64,000 nucleotides of DNA, from assembly GCA_964458185.1 (NCBI GenBank), contig CAYWFG010000009.1:9276-73275 (forward strand). Reading direction: 5' to 3'. Below, piece by piece: positions 63,399 to 64,000 of the stretch. A program made the translations under genes and the position numbers. Below the pieces are notes generated by a model. It did no database searches. It was not told the origin of the DNA and worked only from the letters and a program-made list of their open reading frames with translations. Source of the stretch: AB-137-C09 sp964458185 (GTDB taxonomy: Bacteria; Pseudomonadota; Zetaproteobacteria; Mariprofundales; Mariprofundaceae). Numbering within the stretch: the stretch's first letter is position 1; each line of letters begins with the position of its first letter.

Positions 63399-63866
63399 TT
63401 ATCTCACCTTGTTGGGTATTTCATTATCAATTGAAGTTAGGGTTGCAACCAACCCTTGCAGCCCTAAAAGATACGATTGCGAGCCAAAGCCAGCCACCAC
63501 ACCCAATGCTTGATCGACTAGCATTGATTGATGGCGAAAAGACTCTCGTTTGTGTATATTGGATAAATGAACCTCAACAAACGGCATCTTCACTGCCAGT
63601 AATGCATCACGAATGGCAATGCTGGTATGCGTGTATGCAGCAGGATTGATGACAATACCACGGATGTTTTCATCCATCGCTTGATGAATACGCTCAACCA
63701 ACATACCTTCATGGTTACTTTGAAAAGCATGCAGGCGAACAGCCAATGTATCTGCCAAAGCTTCAAGCTGCTGGTTAATGCTGGCTAAAGTATCGCAGCC
63801 ATAATGGGCTGGCTCACGACACCCAAGCATATTTAAATTAGGACCATGAATCACAAGAACATCCAT
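63399..63866 (-). CDS. aroQ: 3-dehydroquinate dehydratase, type II
   Basis: Third step of the shikimate pathway. About 155 residues. Catalytic residues are in VIHGPNLNMLGCREPAHYG (Arg and Tyr), INPAAYTHTSIAIRDAL (Asn), and EVHLSNIHKRESFRHQS (His and Arg). The start is one of three near ATGs (63881, 63869, 63866); I take 63866, which begins the family core MDVLVIHGPNLN, with GGAA upstream. Head of aroQ-accB-accC. The 134 bp to the window end is AT-rich; an open frame of 17 codons begins at 63948 on the plus strand but is too short to judge. Confidence 0.93.
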   Translation of the reverse strand: MDVLVIHGPNLNMLGCREPAHYGCDTLASINQQLEALADTLAVRLHAFQSNHEGMLVERIHQAMDENIRGIVINPAAYTHTSIAIRDALLAVKMPFVEVHLSNIHKRESFRHQSMLVDQALGVVAGFGSQSYLLGLQGLVATLTSIDNEIPNKVR

Positions 63867-64000
63867 CATGTTTCCATGCATCCTTCTAATCTGATGATTA
63901 TTTTCATATCAAATAGTTGTTTCATCTTAAGTAAATCTACTGCTAGCATGGGGGCGACGCTACGTATACCGCATAAGGTGGTCAATCAAACACACCCCAT

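Overview
The window is about 64 kb of chromosome, roughly 45% GC by eye, from a Gram-negative, respiring proteobacterium. Outer-membrane biogenesis genes (lptD, an LptF/G permease, lolA), a FadL-type porin, ccoG, haem synthesis genes, GatCAB, and the pairs hemX-hemY, ypjD-yfjD and accB-accC all fit a gammaproteobacterium or a closely related lineage such as Zetaproteobacteria. The sequence alone does not decide between them. No rRNA, prophage, transposase or CRISPR array is present. Most genes are packed in operons with ATGA, TAATG or TTGA overlaps.

Layout. 1-4.2 kb: the tail of an HMA-domain protein, then hemB-hemX-hemY and a LuxR-type response regulator. 9.2-4.2 kb (minus): ccoG, a small membrane protein, two haem c proteins and a lipoprotein, then serB, rph, rdgB and slyX. 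9.3-11.4 kb: ypjD-yfjD. 17.4-11.65 kb (minus): an NPD-family flavoenzyme, gatC-gatA-gatB and lptF. 20.2-17.5 kb (minus): pstS with a Pho box, tRNA-Gln(CTG), ffh. 20.3-25.4 kb: a hybrid histidine kinase with a degenerate receiver coupled to ggt, then a HEPN/MNT toxin-antitoxin pair and a Tim44-like protein. 28.4-25.4 kb (minus): ccdA, pyk, ydcF, preceded by a broken clpB remnant. 29.1-37.5 kb: lptD, speD, purL, map, a DUF2333 gene. 37.5-43.4 kb: rpoH behind a strong promoter and a 160-nt hairpin, lolA-fadL-rarA-crcB, an IscA-like gene on the other strand, yaaA. 46-43.5 kb (minus): two ubiquinone-type hydroxylases. 46.1-48.9 kb: ileS. 51.2-48.9 kb (minus): fur, an FTR1 iron permease and a FecCD permease behind a Fur box. 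51.4-61.5 kb: a 10-kb cluster of five secreted DUF11-type proteins. 63.9-61.6 kb (minus): aroQ-accB-accC.

The most unusual region is the DUF11 cluster. Four exported, beta-rich, Thr/Ala/Val-rich proteins of 161-413 residues lie upstream of a 1906-residue protein that joins Ig-like, DUF11 and SdrD_B-like domains to what looks like a C-terminal outer-membrane beta-barrel. The first and fourth genes each have a CRP-like dyad about 29 bp upstream of a good -10 box. Strong hairpin terminators after the second and third genes divide the cluster. I read it as an uncharacterised surface-fibre or surface-layer system with its own outer-membrane anchor or exporter, under CRP-type control.

Smaller points of interest are a 145-bp MITE present twice, one copy of which supplies the last codons and stop of a UbiH-family gene; a long hairpin before rpoH whose arm differences nearly all stay paired as G-U in the sense RNA; and a perfect 15-bp palindrome inside the rpoH promoter.
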